From Syntrophomonadaceae bacterium (GTDB taxonomy: Bacteria; Bacillota; Dethiobacteria; DTU022): a DNA stretch of 61,440 bases. Both the position numbers and the translations under genes were made by a program. Shown here one piece after another: positions 26,192 to 34,546 of this stretch (position 1 is the stretch's first letter; each line of letters begins with the position of its first letter). The stretch lies in NCBI GenBank assembly GCA_007119965.1, contig SKOR01000020.1:1-61440 (forward strand), read 5' to 3'. Under the pieces are notes generated by a model. The model searched no databases, was not told the DNA's origin, and saw nothing but the letters and a program-made list of their open reading frames with translations.

Positions 26192-28186
26192 TTGAATGCA
26201 ATTGAAGAAAAAGCAATAAATACTATCCGGTTTCTTGCAGTTGATGCTGTAGAAAAAGCAAATTCAGGGCACCCTGGTCTGCCGATGGGCGGAGCAGCCA
26301 TGGCTTACACGCTCTGGTCCGCTTTTCTCAAGCACTGCCCCGAAGCTCCAGACTGGCCTGATCGGGACAGATTTGTCCTGTCCGCAGGGCACGGATCCAT
26401 GCTTCTTTATGCTCTGCTGCACTTATTTGGTTACGGTCTCCCCATGGAGGAGATCAAGAATTTCCGTCAGTGGGGCAGTAAGACTCCCGGGCATCCCGAA
26501 TATGGGCACACTCCCGGTGTGGAAACGACCACGGGCCCGCTGGGCCAGGGTTTTGCCAATGCTGTGGGGATGGCCATAGCCGAACGCCGCCTGGCTGCTG
26601 AATTTAACCGCGAGGGATACCCGCTGATTAATCACCATACTTACGTCTATACCGGTGATGGCTGCATGATGGAAGGGGTTACCTCTGAAGCAGCCTCCCT
26701 GGCCGGGCACCTGAAGCTCGGCAAGTTGATCTGCCTCTACGATGACAACCAGATTACAATTGATGGCAGCACAGACCTGGCTTTTACCGAGGATACCGGT
26801 AAACGCTTTGAAGCTTACGGCTGGCAGGTTCTGAACGTAGAGGAAGGCAACAGGGTTGAGCTGTTGTCTGAAGCAATTTCTGAAGCAAAACAGGAAGAAT
26901 CCCGCCCCAGCCTGATTATGGTGCGGACTAAAATCGGCTATGGCTCGCCCAACAAGCAGGGAACCTCCGATGTTCACGGTGCACCCCTGGGCGGGGAAGA
27001 AGTTGCTTTAACCAGGAAAAATCTTGGATGGCCGGCCGAACCGGCCTTTCATGTGCCGCCTGAAGTAAGCGGCCATTTTGCGAAGTTAAGGGAATCTTTG
27101 ACCGCAAGAAAAGTCGAATGGGATGCCTTTTTTGACGATTACCGAACTGAATACCCTGAAATGGCCGAACAGTGGGATAGCTGGTTTTCGGGAAAAGTGC
27201 CTGAAAACCTTGCTGAAGATCCGCGTCTGTGGCAGTTTGATGACAAGGCACTGGCGACCAGGGAGCTCTCGGGGCAGATCATGCAGGTGCTAGCTGAATA
27301 CCTGCCGAATATGATCGGCGGTTCAGCCGATCTCAATTCTTCAACTAAAACTTATTTGAAAGGTTTCGATGATTTTCAGGCGGATAACCCGTCAGGCAGC
27401 AATATTAACTTCGGGGTTCGTGAACATGCTATGGGAGCCATCATGTCCGGCCTTTCCCTGCACGGCGGGTTGCGGCCTTTTGGTTCAACTTTTCTGGTCT
27501 TTTTCGATTACATGAAGCCGTCTGTCAGGCTTGGTTCAATGATGCAGCTCCCCGTTACTTATATTTATACCCACGACAGCGTAGCCGTCGGTGAAGACGG
27601 CCCAACCCACCAGCCGATAGAACACCTGGCCAACCTGCGCTCCATACCCCACCTGCATGTGCTCAGGCCGGCGGACGGGGTTGAAACATCGGCTGCCTGG
27701 CTGCACATCCTGCAGCGCCGCTGCGGTCCCTGTGCGCTGATCCTCACTCGCCAGAAATTGCCCCAATTACCGGGTAGCGGCAGGGGTGCTCTTAAAGGCG
27801 GTTATGTGATCAGCGCTGAAAAGGGCGGCAAGCCCGATCTGATCCTGATTGCCAGCGGTTCTGAAGTTAACCCGGCCCTGCAGGCCCAGCAGGAACTGCA
27901 GGACCAGGGTCGCTCCGTACGCGTGGTCAGCATGGTCTGCCGCGAGCTGTTCCTGGCCCAGGATGAGGCTTATCGTGAAGAAGTGCTTCCCTCTGAAACA
28001 GACTGCAGACTGGTGGTCGAGGCGGCCCTGCCCATGGGATGGGAGGGCATTGCCGGGCCGAAAGGCGCGATCGTCGGGATCGACGATTTCGGGGCCTCAG
28101 CGCCTGGCGATGTGGTTCTGGAAAAGCGGGGGATCTGTGCAGCAAATATAATCAACAGGGCAGAGGAGATTCTGAATGCCTCTTAA
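26192..28186 (+). CDS. tkt: Transketolase
   Basis: 664 residues, full length. Moves two-carbon units between sugar phosphates in the non-oxidative pentose-phosphate pathway using thiamine diphosphate. Motifs: the N-terminal His in [24 protein letters not shown], the TPP motif GDGCMMEG...DDNQITIDG, the catalytic Glu in [10 protein letters not shown], and [18 protein letters not shown]. It starts with TTG 26192 after AAAGGAG. Its end overlaps the VanY gene by 11 bases, so the two are co-translated. Confidence 0.96.
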   Translation: MNAIEEKAINTIRFLAVDAVEKANSGHPGLPMGGAAMAYTLWSAFLKHCPEAPDWPDRDRFVLSAGHGSMLLYALLHLFGYGLPMEEIKNFRQWGSKTPGHPEYGHTPGVETTTGPLGQGFANAVGMAIAERRLAAEFNREGYPLINHHTYVYTGDGCMMEGVTSEAASLAGHLKLGKLICLYDDNQITIDGSTDLAFTEDTGKRFEAYGWQVLNVEEGNRVELLSEAISEAKQEESRPSLIMVRTKIGYGSPNKQGTSDVHGAPLGGEEVALTRKNLGWPAEPAFHVPPEVSGHFAKLRESLTARKVEWDAFFDDYRTEYPEMAEQWDSWFSGKVPENLAEDPRLWQFDDKALATRELSGQIMQVLAEYLPNMIGGSADLNSSTKTYLKGFDDFQADNPSGSNINFGVREHAMGAIMSGLSLHGGLRPFGSTFLVFFDYMKPSVRLGSMMQLPVTYIYTHDSVAVGEDGPTHQPIEHLANLRSIPHLHVLRPADGVETSAAWLHILQRRCGPCALILTRQKLPQLPGSGRGALKGGYVISAEKGGKPDLILIASGSEVNPALQAQQELQDQGRSVRVVSMVCRELFLAQDEAYREEVLPSETDCRLVVEAALPMGWEGIAGPKGAIVGIDDFGASAPGDVVLEKRGICAANIINRAEEILNAS

Positions 28187-29072
28187 GAAAGTCTTCGGCT
28201 CACCGCTATTAAAAAATATCAGGGCCGGTCTGGTCCTTACGACGATCATCCTGGCAGGCATGGCTATGGCCACGGGCTGCGAAATCCGGGAGGCAGATTC
28301 GCCTGCAGAGCCGGCGGCAGAGGAAGAAACTGTTCCGGAGGTTGAGGAAGAAGAGCCGGATCTCCAGCCCTGCCCGTCTGATCAGGAAGAACCGGAGGAA
28401 GAAGCAGAAGATGCCGATCCCGATCCGATCGGGGAAGACAGCGCTGAATTTGCTCCCCCGAAAGATGAAGACGCTGCGGATGAAGATTTGAAAGTAATTG
28501 CCGATGGAGATTACCTGTTGGCCCTGGTTACAAAAGAAACCACCTTGAAAAGCAGTTACAGGCCTTCAGACCTTCAAACTGTTCCTGGGTATATGAACCC
28601 TTCTTACAGCATGCAGTTACGGCAGGAAGCGCTTAACAGGTTAGAGGAACTCTGGCGTGCTGCAGAATCAGACGGGGTAATCTTAAGCATCCGTTCAGCT
28701 TACCGCAGTTACAGCACCCAGGATGGCCTTTTTCGGGATTACGCCAGCAGGCACGGTGAAAAAGAAGCTAATCGTTTCAGTGCCCGCCCGGGTCAATCAG
28801 AACACCAGCTCGGCACTGCAGTGGACTTTGGAGGCACAGGGGCCGATTTTACGGCCGCCTTTGCCGACACCTCCCAGGGAAAGTGGCTGGCTGAAAATGC
28901 CTATAAATATGGCTTTGCCCTGAGTTATCCTGAGGGCAGGGAACATATAACCGGTTATATCTTTGAACCCTGGCATTATCGCTACATCGGGGTGGAGGAG
29001 GCCATAGCCTGGAAGGAGTCGGGAAAAACCCTGCGTGAATACCTTGAAACCAGGCCGCAGGAGTTTGAATAG
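28176..29072 (+). CDS. VanY-type D-alanyl-D-alanine carboxypeptidase lipoprotein (M15)
   Basis: 298 residues. Lipoprotein signal with Cys in ATGC (about residue 35), a long acidic Glu/Asp/Pro linker (about 40-110), then an M15 LD/DD-carboxypeptidase domain. Zinc and catalytic residues are visible in [18 protein letters not shown] (His and Asp) and EPWHYRY (Glu and His). It trims peptidoglycan stem peptides outside the membrane. The overlap with transketolase by 11 bases is unusual functionally and probably a chance operon arrangement. Confidence 0.9.
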   Translation: MPLKKVFGSPLLKNIRAGLVLTTIILAGMAMATGCEIREADSPAEPAAEEETVPEVEEEEPDLQPCPSDQEEPEEEAEDADPDPIGEDSAEFAPPKDEDAADEDLKVIADGDYLLALVTKETTLKSSYRPSDLQTVPGYMNPSYSMQLRQEALNRLEELWRAAESDGVILSIRSAYRSYSTQDGLFRDYASRHGEKEANRFSARPGQSEHQLGTAVDFGGTGADFTAAFADTSQGKWLAENAYKYGFALSYPEGREHITGYIFEPWHYRYIGVEEAIAWKESGKTLREYLETRPQEFE

Positions 29073-29240
29073 GATCTATTATTATTCTGCCTGCGCTCGG
29101 CTAAAGAAAGTTTGTTCTATAACGCAGGTAAAAGGAGGTCTTGAAATATAAACAAAAATAGCTTATGATTAAAAAAATGATTAATTCTGTGCCGGTTGGG
29201 GAAGTGTTGTTAACTTTACTATATGAAAGGAGCTATTAAA

Positions 29241-29573
29241 ATGGTAGACAGTGGAGTTTATACAAAGGAAGATATTGAGGAGAATAAACTAATCGCAGCA
29301 CTATCTTATTTCGGTTTGCTGGTCCTAATCCCCTTATTAGCAAAAAAGGAAAGCCCTTATTGCCAGTTTCACGCTAAGCAAGGCCTGGTTCTTTTAATTG
29401 CCTGGGTTTTACTCGGTGTCATTTCGGTTATCCCGGTTCTTGGTTGGATTGTAGGTGTTCTCGGTTCTCTTTTCCTGCTTGTTCTATTTATTCTGGGGCT
29501 TGTCAATTCTCTCGGCGGCCAGGCAAAACAGCTGCCATTGATAGGCCAGTTTGGCGATAAGTTTAATTTGTAA
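29241..29573 (+). CDS. Small membrane protein, DUF4870-like
   Basis: 110 residues. N-terminal charged segment (YTKEDIEENKLIAALSYFGLL), then YCQFHAKQGLVLLIAWV, then two further hydrophobic helices. The Q/H-x-KQGL pattern is the mark of DUF4870-type (Tic20-like) membrane proteins. ATG 29241 follows AAAGGAG. Function unknown. A second member of the same type follows directly. Confidence 0.8.
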   Translation: MVDSGVYTKEDIEENKLIAALSYFGLLVLIPLLAKKESPYCQFHAKQGLVLLIAWVLLGVISVIPVLGWIVGVLGSLFLLVLFILGLVNSLGGQAKQLPLIGQFGDKFNL

Positions 29574-29638
29574 GCGTAAATAGGATTCATGATTAGATTT
29601 ATACCGCAGGATGGCAGGTTGTTGAAGGAGTCTGTTCT

Positions 29639-30031
29639 ATGAGTAATGGTAAAATACTGACCCAGGATGAAAAGACATTTGGCATGCTTGCGCACCTTGC
29701 AGCCTTAGCCTTGTTTGTGCTGCCTTCTTTCGGGAATGTGGTGGGCCCTTTAGTGATCTGGCTGATCAAGAAAGATCAATCTGACTGGATTGATAAACAG
29801 GGGAAAGAAGCCCTTAACTTTCAGATTAGCATTTCCATCTACGCCGCGGCTGCCCTGGTAGTTATGGTTATGCTGCTGTTTACACTGGTAGGCATACCGT
29901 TTGCCCTGCTGGTTGCCGTTCTGCTGATCCCCTTATCTGTGTTTTGGTTAATTGTGGTTATCATTGCTGCGGTCAAAGCAAATGAAGGGGAGGACTACCA
30001 GTATCCGCTCAGCATCCGTTTTATAAAATAA
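29639..30031 (+). CDS. DUF4870 membrane protein
   Basis: 130 residues. Typical DUF4870: KTFGMLAHLAALALFVLPSFGNVVGPLVIWLIKKDQSDWIDKQGKEALNFQ split over several motifs (LAHLAAL, GPLVIWL, DKQGKEALNFQ), then two helices and a short cytosolic tail ending SIRFIK. ATG 29639. Likely a paired membrane unit with the preceding gene. Confidence 0.88.
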   Translation: MSNGKILTQDEKTFGMLAHLAALALFVLPSFGNVVGPLVIWLIKKDQSDWIDKQGKEALNFQISISIYAAAALVVMVMLLFTLVGIPFALLVAVLLIPLSVFWLIVVIIAAVKANEGEDYQYPLSIRFIK

Positions 30032-30063
30032 TATATCCAAGCAACTGCAGTACTTCAATTAAA

Positions 30064-30096
30064 CAAGGGATAGGGTTATTCGCACCTATCCCTTTG
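30064..30096 (+). terminator. Hairpin after DUF4870 gene
   Basis: Stem CAAGGGATAGG with CCTATCCCTTTG (30064-30074 and 30085-30096) lies 33 bases after the stop. The T tail is short, so efficiency is uncertain. Confidence 0.6.
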
Positions 30097-30193
30097 CCAA
30101 CCTTAACTGCATTTTATTGTGCCCGCGAATTCAGGATGATCAACAGCTCCCAAGACGGATCTTAAATATGTTTTATCTGCTCACGCTCCCATT

Positions 30194-30231
30194 GCCTGCG
30201 GCGGAAAGGCAGGGAACTGGCGAGCTTATAG
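30194..30231. repeat. Leader hairpin motif, copy A
   Basis: GCCTGCGGCGGAAAGGCAGG followed by GAACTGG and GCTTATAG. A very similar stretch occurs at 50536. CCTGC/GCAGG arms enclose a GGCGGA loop. It lies about 90 bases before the radical SAM gene. It may be a repeat or a structured leader; I cannot match it to a named riboswitch. Confidence 0.45.
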
Positions 30232-30309
30232 CTTTCGTGGCCTTATAAGTAAGCTGTACAGAGATTATATAATATGATCCGGTCAGCCTGGAAAAAGGAG
30301 CGAAGTAAA

Positions 30310-32091
30310 ATGAAAAAGATTGCCTTGATCGAACCGCAGTCTAAAGAAGATCATGTTTACAAGCACGTTCGGATGCCCCGCCTGGGGCTTCCTACCCTGG
30401 GCACACAACTTAAGGAGGAGGGATACCTGGTAAAATTCTACCTGGGAACCGGGGACTCCCTGCCCTGGCTGCAAATATTCGAAGCCGACCTGGTCGGCAT
30501 TTCCACTACCACTGCTACCTGCCGTGAAGCTTACCGGATTGCCGGTTTGTTAAGGTCAAACAGTATACCAGTAGTTATCGGCGGAATCCATGCTACCTTT
30601 ATGCCCGACGAAGCCCTGCAGTTTGCCGATTATGTTGTCCTGGGGGAAGCTGAATCCAGCTTTTTGCCCCTGATTCGTGCGGTAGAAGCAGGGCGGGAAC
30701 CTCATGGCATCCCCGGTGTAGCTTACTGGAGCAATGGCAAACCGGTATACAATAAAGAGCCTGAGGAAAAAATCGATATGGATACCCTCCCGATTCCGGA
30801 TATCACTTTACTTGAGCGCTCAGAAAAACTGCACAGTGTTCCGGTGATGACTTCCCGGGGGTGCCCCTTTAACTGCACTTTTTGCTGCGTTACCCAGATG
30901 TTTGGCCGGCGTTACCGTTTCCGCTGTAACGAAAGCGTCTTGGAAGAGTTGTCACGCTACCCGGACAGGCACATCTTTTTCTGTGACGATAATTTTCTGG
31001 CGAATACTGTTCACAGCAAGGAACTGATGCGTGAAATGATTGAACGCGAAGAAGTAAAAATAAGGAGTTGGGGAGCCCAGGTTCGGGCTGAAGCTGCTTT
31101 TGACAAAGAACTGCTCGATTTAATGCAGCGTTCCGGCTGCACAATTGTCTATATCGGGTTTGAATCGATTAATCCTGAAACACTGGAAGATTATAATAAG
31201 CAGCAAACTGTGGAAGAGATCAGGGAAGCGATTGAAAGTTTCCAGGCCTACGGCATCAGGATTCACGGAATGTTTGTATTAGGCGGCGAAGCTGATACGG
31301 CAGAGACGGTCAAAGAAACTGCAGCGTTTGCCCTTGAAGCCCGGATCGATACGGTACAATTTATGATTCTCACCCCCATGCCCGGCACACGTTTTTATGA
31401 AAAGCTGGAAGCAGAGGGCAGAATATTATCTTATGACTGGTCGCTTTATGATGGCCACCATACGGTTCTTAAACCTGCTTTAATGTCACCTGAAGAGCTG
31501 CAGTCTGAAACAGTGAAAGCGCTGAAAAAATTCTATTCGCTAAAAAACATTTTTAAAAATGTCGGGCACACCGGGTGGTCCTCTGCCCTTTACAGGGCAT
31601 TAGCCTGGGGCTTGATCAGGCATTTTGAATGGAAAAACAGGGGCTATGTTCAGCTTCTGAAGCGGCAGCAGCAACAAGCCCTGCAGCCGGTAACCTTGTT
31701 AGAACGTTACCTGAGTGTCCCTAAATTTAACAAGGAGCAGCTTGAATCTGCGTCATTGCAGCTAAAGGTTTCACTTACAGAGCAGAAGGGGGTTATCTAC
31801 TTAAAATTACGTGGTATGGTCAGCAGCTTTCATTTAAAAGAGCTGCGTAAAACTTTACGCGGCAAACTGCCGTCTCACTATGCCCAGATTGTTGTCAATG
31901 CCGAAGGCGTCCGCTTTGCTTCAGAAAAAGCGGCTGTCGGATTCGGCGCTTACCTGCAAAAACTCGGCTCAAAAGCCCGCCGCCTGCAGGTAATAGCTAC
32001 AGCTGAAAAGCAGGGGCTCAGCCTGCTAAGAGCTAACAAGAAAAACAGGGTCAAGATGCCCTGTTTTGAGCTGTTAATGCCGAAACATTAA
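30310..32091 (+). CDS. B12-binding radical SAM protein with C-terminal STAS-like domain
   Basis: 593 residues. N-terminal cobalamin-binding Rossmann domain (about 1-135; LVGISTTTATCREAYRIAG, then VIGGIHATFMP). Radical SAM core with the CxxxCxxC motif in SRGCPFNCTFCC near residue 195, then HIFFCDDNF and a TIM barrel. The last 110 residues (EQKGVIYLKLRGMVSS onward) look like a STAS/anti-sigma-antagonist-like alpha/beta domain. Relatives methylate or rearrange lipids and cofactors; the reaction here is unknown. ATG 30310 follows AAAGGAG. Confidence 0.85.
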   Translation: MKKIALIEPQSKEDHVYKHVRMPRLGLPTLGTQLKEEGYLVKFYLGTGDSLPWLQIFEADLVGISTTTATCREAYRIAGLLRSNSIPVVIGGIHATFMPDEALQFADYVVLGEAESSFLPLIRAVEAGREPHGIPGVAYWSNGKPVYNKEPEEKIDMDTLPIPDITLLERSEKLHSVPVMTSRGCPFNCTFCCVTQMFGRRYRFRCNESVLEELSRYPDRHIFFCDDNFLANTVHSKELMREMIEREEVKIRSWGAQVRAEAAFDKELLDLMQRSGCTIVYIGFESINPETLEDYNKQQTVEEIREAIESFQAYGIRIHGMFVLGGEADTAETVKETAAFALEARIDTVQFMILTPMPGTRFYEKLEAEGRILSYDWSLYDGHHTVLKPALMSPEELQSETVKALKKFYSLKNIFKNVGHTGWSSALYRALAWGLIRHFEWKNRGYVQLLKRQQQQALQPVTLLERYLSVPKFNKEQLESASLQLKVSLTEQKGVIYLKLRGMVSSFHLKELRKTLRGKLPSHYAQIVVNAEGVRFASEKAAVGFGAYLQKLGSKARRLQVIATAEKQGLSLLRANKKNRVKMPCFELLMPKH

Positions 32092-32210
32092 AAATTTAGC
32101 ATCCCGGCTGAACGTAAATAGCCCAGGGTAAAAGCGATCAGGCTGAATATCAGCAGTGTTACCCAGGCCTTGCTGCGCCTCTTTTTGTTTTTTTTAATAT
32201 GGCGGGCCAA
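32088..32210 (-). CDS. Small membrane protein, 40 residues
   Basis: Not obvious from long reading frames. On the minus strand a strong AAGGAGG (32218-32224) is followed 7 bases later by TTG 32210. The peptide has a very basic start (ARHIKKNKKRRSKAW) and one hydrophobic helix (VTLLIFSLIAFTLGYL), then ends at TAA 32088, overlapping the radical SAM stop on the other strand. Conserved function unknown. The strong binding site and amphipathic layout support it being real. Confidence 0.6.
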   Translation of the reverse strand: MARHIKKNKKRRSKAWVTLLIFSLIAFTLGYLRSAGMLNF

Positions 32211-32474
32211 AAAAATGCCTCCTTAACCTTTTCCGGTTAGATCCTGGACTATATTATAACACGGATGCTCATTTAAGCCATGAAAGAAAGTAAGATTCTG
32301 GCGAAGTAAAGGTGAGCAGATCCTTCCCGTAAAATATATGGCAAATGCACAATATTTGTGGCACAATAGTGATTGCAGGGAAGGCATGCCTGTGCCCGGA
32401 ACGGGAATCACACAGACTTGATAAAAAAGCAATTATATTACCTGTTCCAATGCAGATGAAGGGAAGTCAGTCAG
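32211..32474. other. Divergent intergenic region
   Basis: About 260 bases between the reverse-strand small protein and the TtcA-like gene. Promoters for both must lie here. No RNA motif recognised. Confidence 0.4.
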
Positions 32475-33200
32475 TTGCGCCGCAGCGATGGAAAATGGTT
32501 TTTTACCAGGGTTAAGCGAACTATATATCAGCATAACATGATCACCGCAGGAGATAATATTGCCGTTGGCATATCCGGCGGCAAAGACAGCGCTTCCCTG
32601 CTTTATATAATGAAACAGTTTAAGCGCCATGCTCCCTTTGATTTTAACCTGCAGGCGGTTTATGTTGACCTGGGCTGGCCCTCTGATCTTAAAGCGATGC
32701 GCGACCTGACCGAGAAGCTGGACATTGCCTTCCATGTTGAAAAAACCGTAATCGCGAAAGTAGTGTTTGAACGCAGAAAAGAGAAAAACCCCTGTGCTCT
32801 TTGTGCTAATATGCGCCGCGGCGCCCTGCACCAGGCTGCAAACAAACTGGGCTGCAACAAGGTGGCCCTTGGCCATCATCTTGACGATGCGATCCAAACC
32901 TATTTTATGAACTTGATTTATACCGGCCAGATGGATACTTTTAAACCGGTCACCTATCTGGACCGGGCAGATCTGTACATGATCCGCCCCCTGATTCAAC
33001 TTCCCGAAAAAACCCTTGCTTCACTTGCCGGGAGGGAAAGGTTGCCGCTGTTCAAAAATCCCTGCCCCGTCAGCGGCAAAACCAAGCGTAAAGAAATGGC
33101 AGATCTTGTTGACGAGCTTTCTGACCGCTACCCTGACCTGCGCGAAAAGTGCCGTACTGCGCTGCTCTCCAGCACCTCCTGGGCCGATTCTAAAATTTAA
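32475..33200 (+). CDS. TtcA/TtuA-family PP-loop ATPase, predicted tRNA thiolation enzyme
   Basis: 241 residues. PP-loop SGGKDSASLL (about residue 37) activates a tRNA base with ATP. The CALCANMRRG pair and a later Cys in NPCPVSG match the [4Fe-4S] ligands of TtcA/TtuA, which replace oxygen by sulfur in tRNA (2-thiocytidine or 2-thiouridine). GHHLDDAIQT is another family motif. TTG 32475 is the start, with a weak GAAGGGA upstream. LarE, which also has a PP-loop, has a different motif (SGGVDS), so this is not the missing lar gene. Confidence 0.83.
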   Translation: MRRSDGKWFFTRVKRTIYQHNMITAGDNIAVGISGGKDSASLLYIMKQFKRHAPFDFNLQAVYVDLGWPSDLKAMRDLTEKLDIAFHVEKTVIAKVVFERRKEKNPCALCANMRRGALHQAANKLGCNKVALGHHLDDAIQTYFMNLIYTGQMDTFKPVTYLDRADLYMIRPLIQLPEKTLASLAGRERLPLFKNPCPVSGKTKRKEMADLVDELSDRYPDLREKCRTALLSSTSWADSKI

Positions 33201-33220
33201 AACAATTATTTTAAAAATTA

Positions 33221-33256
33221 AAAAGGTGTTTTCCGACAGCTTGTCGAACACTTTTA
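33221..33256 (+). terminator. Hairpin terminator before the hdr operon
   Basis: Stem GTGTT...CGACA / TGTCG...AACAC (33226-33230, 33234-33238 with 33242-33251) with a T-run after it. Separates the TtcA-like gene from hdrB. Confidence 0.7.
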
Positions 33257-33309
33257 AGTATGTCTAAGTATGTCAAATAAACCTGCCCAACTAGGAGGTG
33301 CGCTTAAAA

Positions 33310-34137
33310 GTGCGCTATCGTTATTTTCCCGGATGTACCCTCAAGGGACAGGCCAAGAGCATGGAAGATACCACTTTGGCTGCAGCCAAAGCAATGGGAA
33401 TAGAACTGGAGGAACTGTCTGAATGGCAGTGCTGCGGAGCAGTTTACCCTCTTTACGAGGACGAACTGATCTCGCTGCTCTCCCCGGTCCGCACCCTTGC
33501 CGCGGCTGAAGGTGAACCACTGGTGTCGCTCTGTGCCGCCTGTCATCACGTGCTCAAGCGGGCGCAGGAACTGATGCAGAGGAATGAAGATGCCCGCAAA
33601 AAAGTTACCGATCACCTGGAAGTTGAATATGCCGGCGAAGGCCGTGTCCTTCACTTCCTCGAAGTGCTCCGTGACGACCTGGGGTTTGATAAACTGAAAG
33701 AAATGGTCAAAAAACCGCTGGAAGGAAAAAAAGTGGCTGCCTATTACGGCTGCCTGCTGCTGCGTCCTTCCAAGGTAATGCAGTTTGACGATCCAGAGAA
33801 CCCTACAATTATGGAAGACATGATCAGGGCTTTAGGTGCCGAGGTGGTTAAGAGCCCTTACCGCACCGAATGCTGCGGTGCTTATCTTTCCGTAACCGAA
33901 GAAGGCGTGGCCGCAGATACCGTGCAGCGCATTCTTGATTCGGCCCGCAGGGCAGGGGCAGAAATTTTGGTCACTGCCTGTCCGCTCTGCCGTTACAACC
34001 TTGAAAATTGTGCCGATAATGAAGGAAAAACACCGATCAAAGTCTACTATTTCAGTGAAATATTAGCTGAAGCGATGGGCCTGCCCAGTGAATCGGCTCA
34101 GGATCGGGGAACAAAAGAGGAGGTGCCGCAGGGATGA
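33310..34137 (+). CDS. hdrB: HdrB, heterodisulfide reductase-like subunit B
   Basis: 275 residues. HdrB carries the active-site non-cubane [4Fe-4S] clusters in two CCG domains. Seen here: YFPGCTLKG, ECCG-type motifs EWQCCGAVY and CAACHH, then YYGCLLLR, RTECCGAYL and CPLC. In bacteria the physiological substrate is a low-molecular-weight disulfide or an unknown partner. GTG 33310 is 10 bases after AGGAGGT. Followed by hdrC with an ATGA overlap. Confidence 0.94.
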   Translation: MRYRYFPGCTLKGQAKSMEDTTLAAAKAMGIELEELSEWQCCGAVYPLYEDELISLLSPVRTLAAAEGEPLVSLCAACHHVLKRAQELMQRNEDARKKVTDHLEVEYAGEGRVLHFLEVLRDDLGFDKLKEMVKKPLEGKKVAAYYGCLLLRPSKVMQFDDPENPTIMEDMIRALGAEVVKSPYRTECCGAYLSVTEEGVAADTVQRILDSARRAGAEILVTACPLCRYNLENCADNEGKTPIKVYYFSEILAEAMGLPSESAQDRGTKEEVPQG

Positions 34138-34532
34138 CTACCGAAACCGGTAAAAGCCGTCTGATTGAAGACATGAAGATGCACAGCGGCCAGGACCCTA
34201 ACGGCTGCTACCAGTGCGGCAAATGCAGCGCTGCATGTCCCGTTTCTGCAGCCCTGGATCTTAAGCCTCACCAGGTACTCCGCTACTTGCAGATGGGCCT
34301 GGAGAATGAATTGGCTGAGAGCAAAACGCCCTGGGTCTGCGCGTCCTGCTTTACCTGCGCTGCCCGCTGCCCCCGCGACATAGACCTGGCCCGGGTTATG
34401 GAAGGGCTGCGCCTTTCCATCCTTCGGAACCGTGGTGGAAACAAATTCGGACCCGCTGAACTGACCCCCGAGCAGTTGGAGAAACTGCCCCAGCAGGCGC
34501 TGGTCAGCGGCTTCCGCAAATATAACAAGTAA
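34134..34532 (+). CDS. hdrC: HdrC, FeS electron-transfer subunit
   Basis: 132 residues with two 4Fe-4S ferredoxin motifs (CYQCGKCSAACPV and CASCFTCAARCPR). Passes electrons between HdrA and HdrB. The ATG overlaps the hdrB stop by 4 bases. Typical HdrC length (about 130-190) with a shorter C-terminus. Confidence 0.93.
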   Translation: MTTETGKSRLIEDMKMHSGQDPNGCYQCGKCSAACPVSAALDLKPHQVLRYLQMGLENELAESKTPWVCASCFTCAARCPRDIDLARVMEGLRLSILRNRGGNKFGPAELTPEQLEKLPQQALVSGFRKYNK

Positions 34533-34546
34533 AGGAGGTTAGGAAC

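Noticed and set aside
29164-29238. 24-codon frame before the first DUF4870-like gene
   Set aside because: No ribosome site at a suitable distance, and it runs into the next gene's ribosome binding site.
32475-33200. LarE sulfur transferase
   Set aside because: The PP-loop is SGGKDS with TtcA-type CxxC ligands rather than the LarE SGGVDS pattern.
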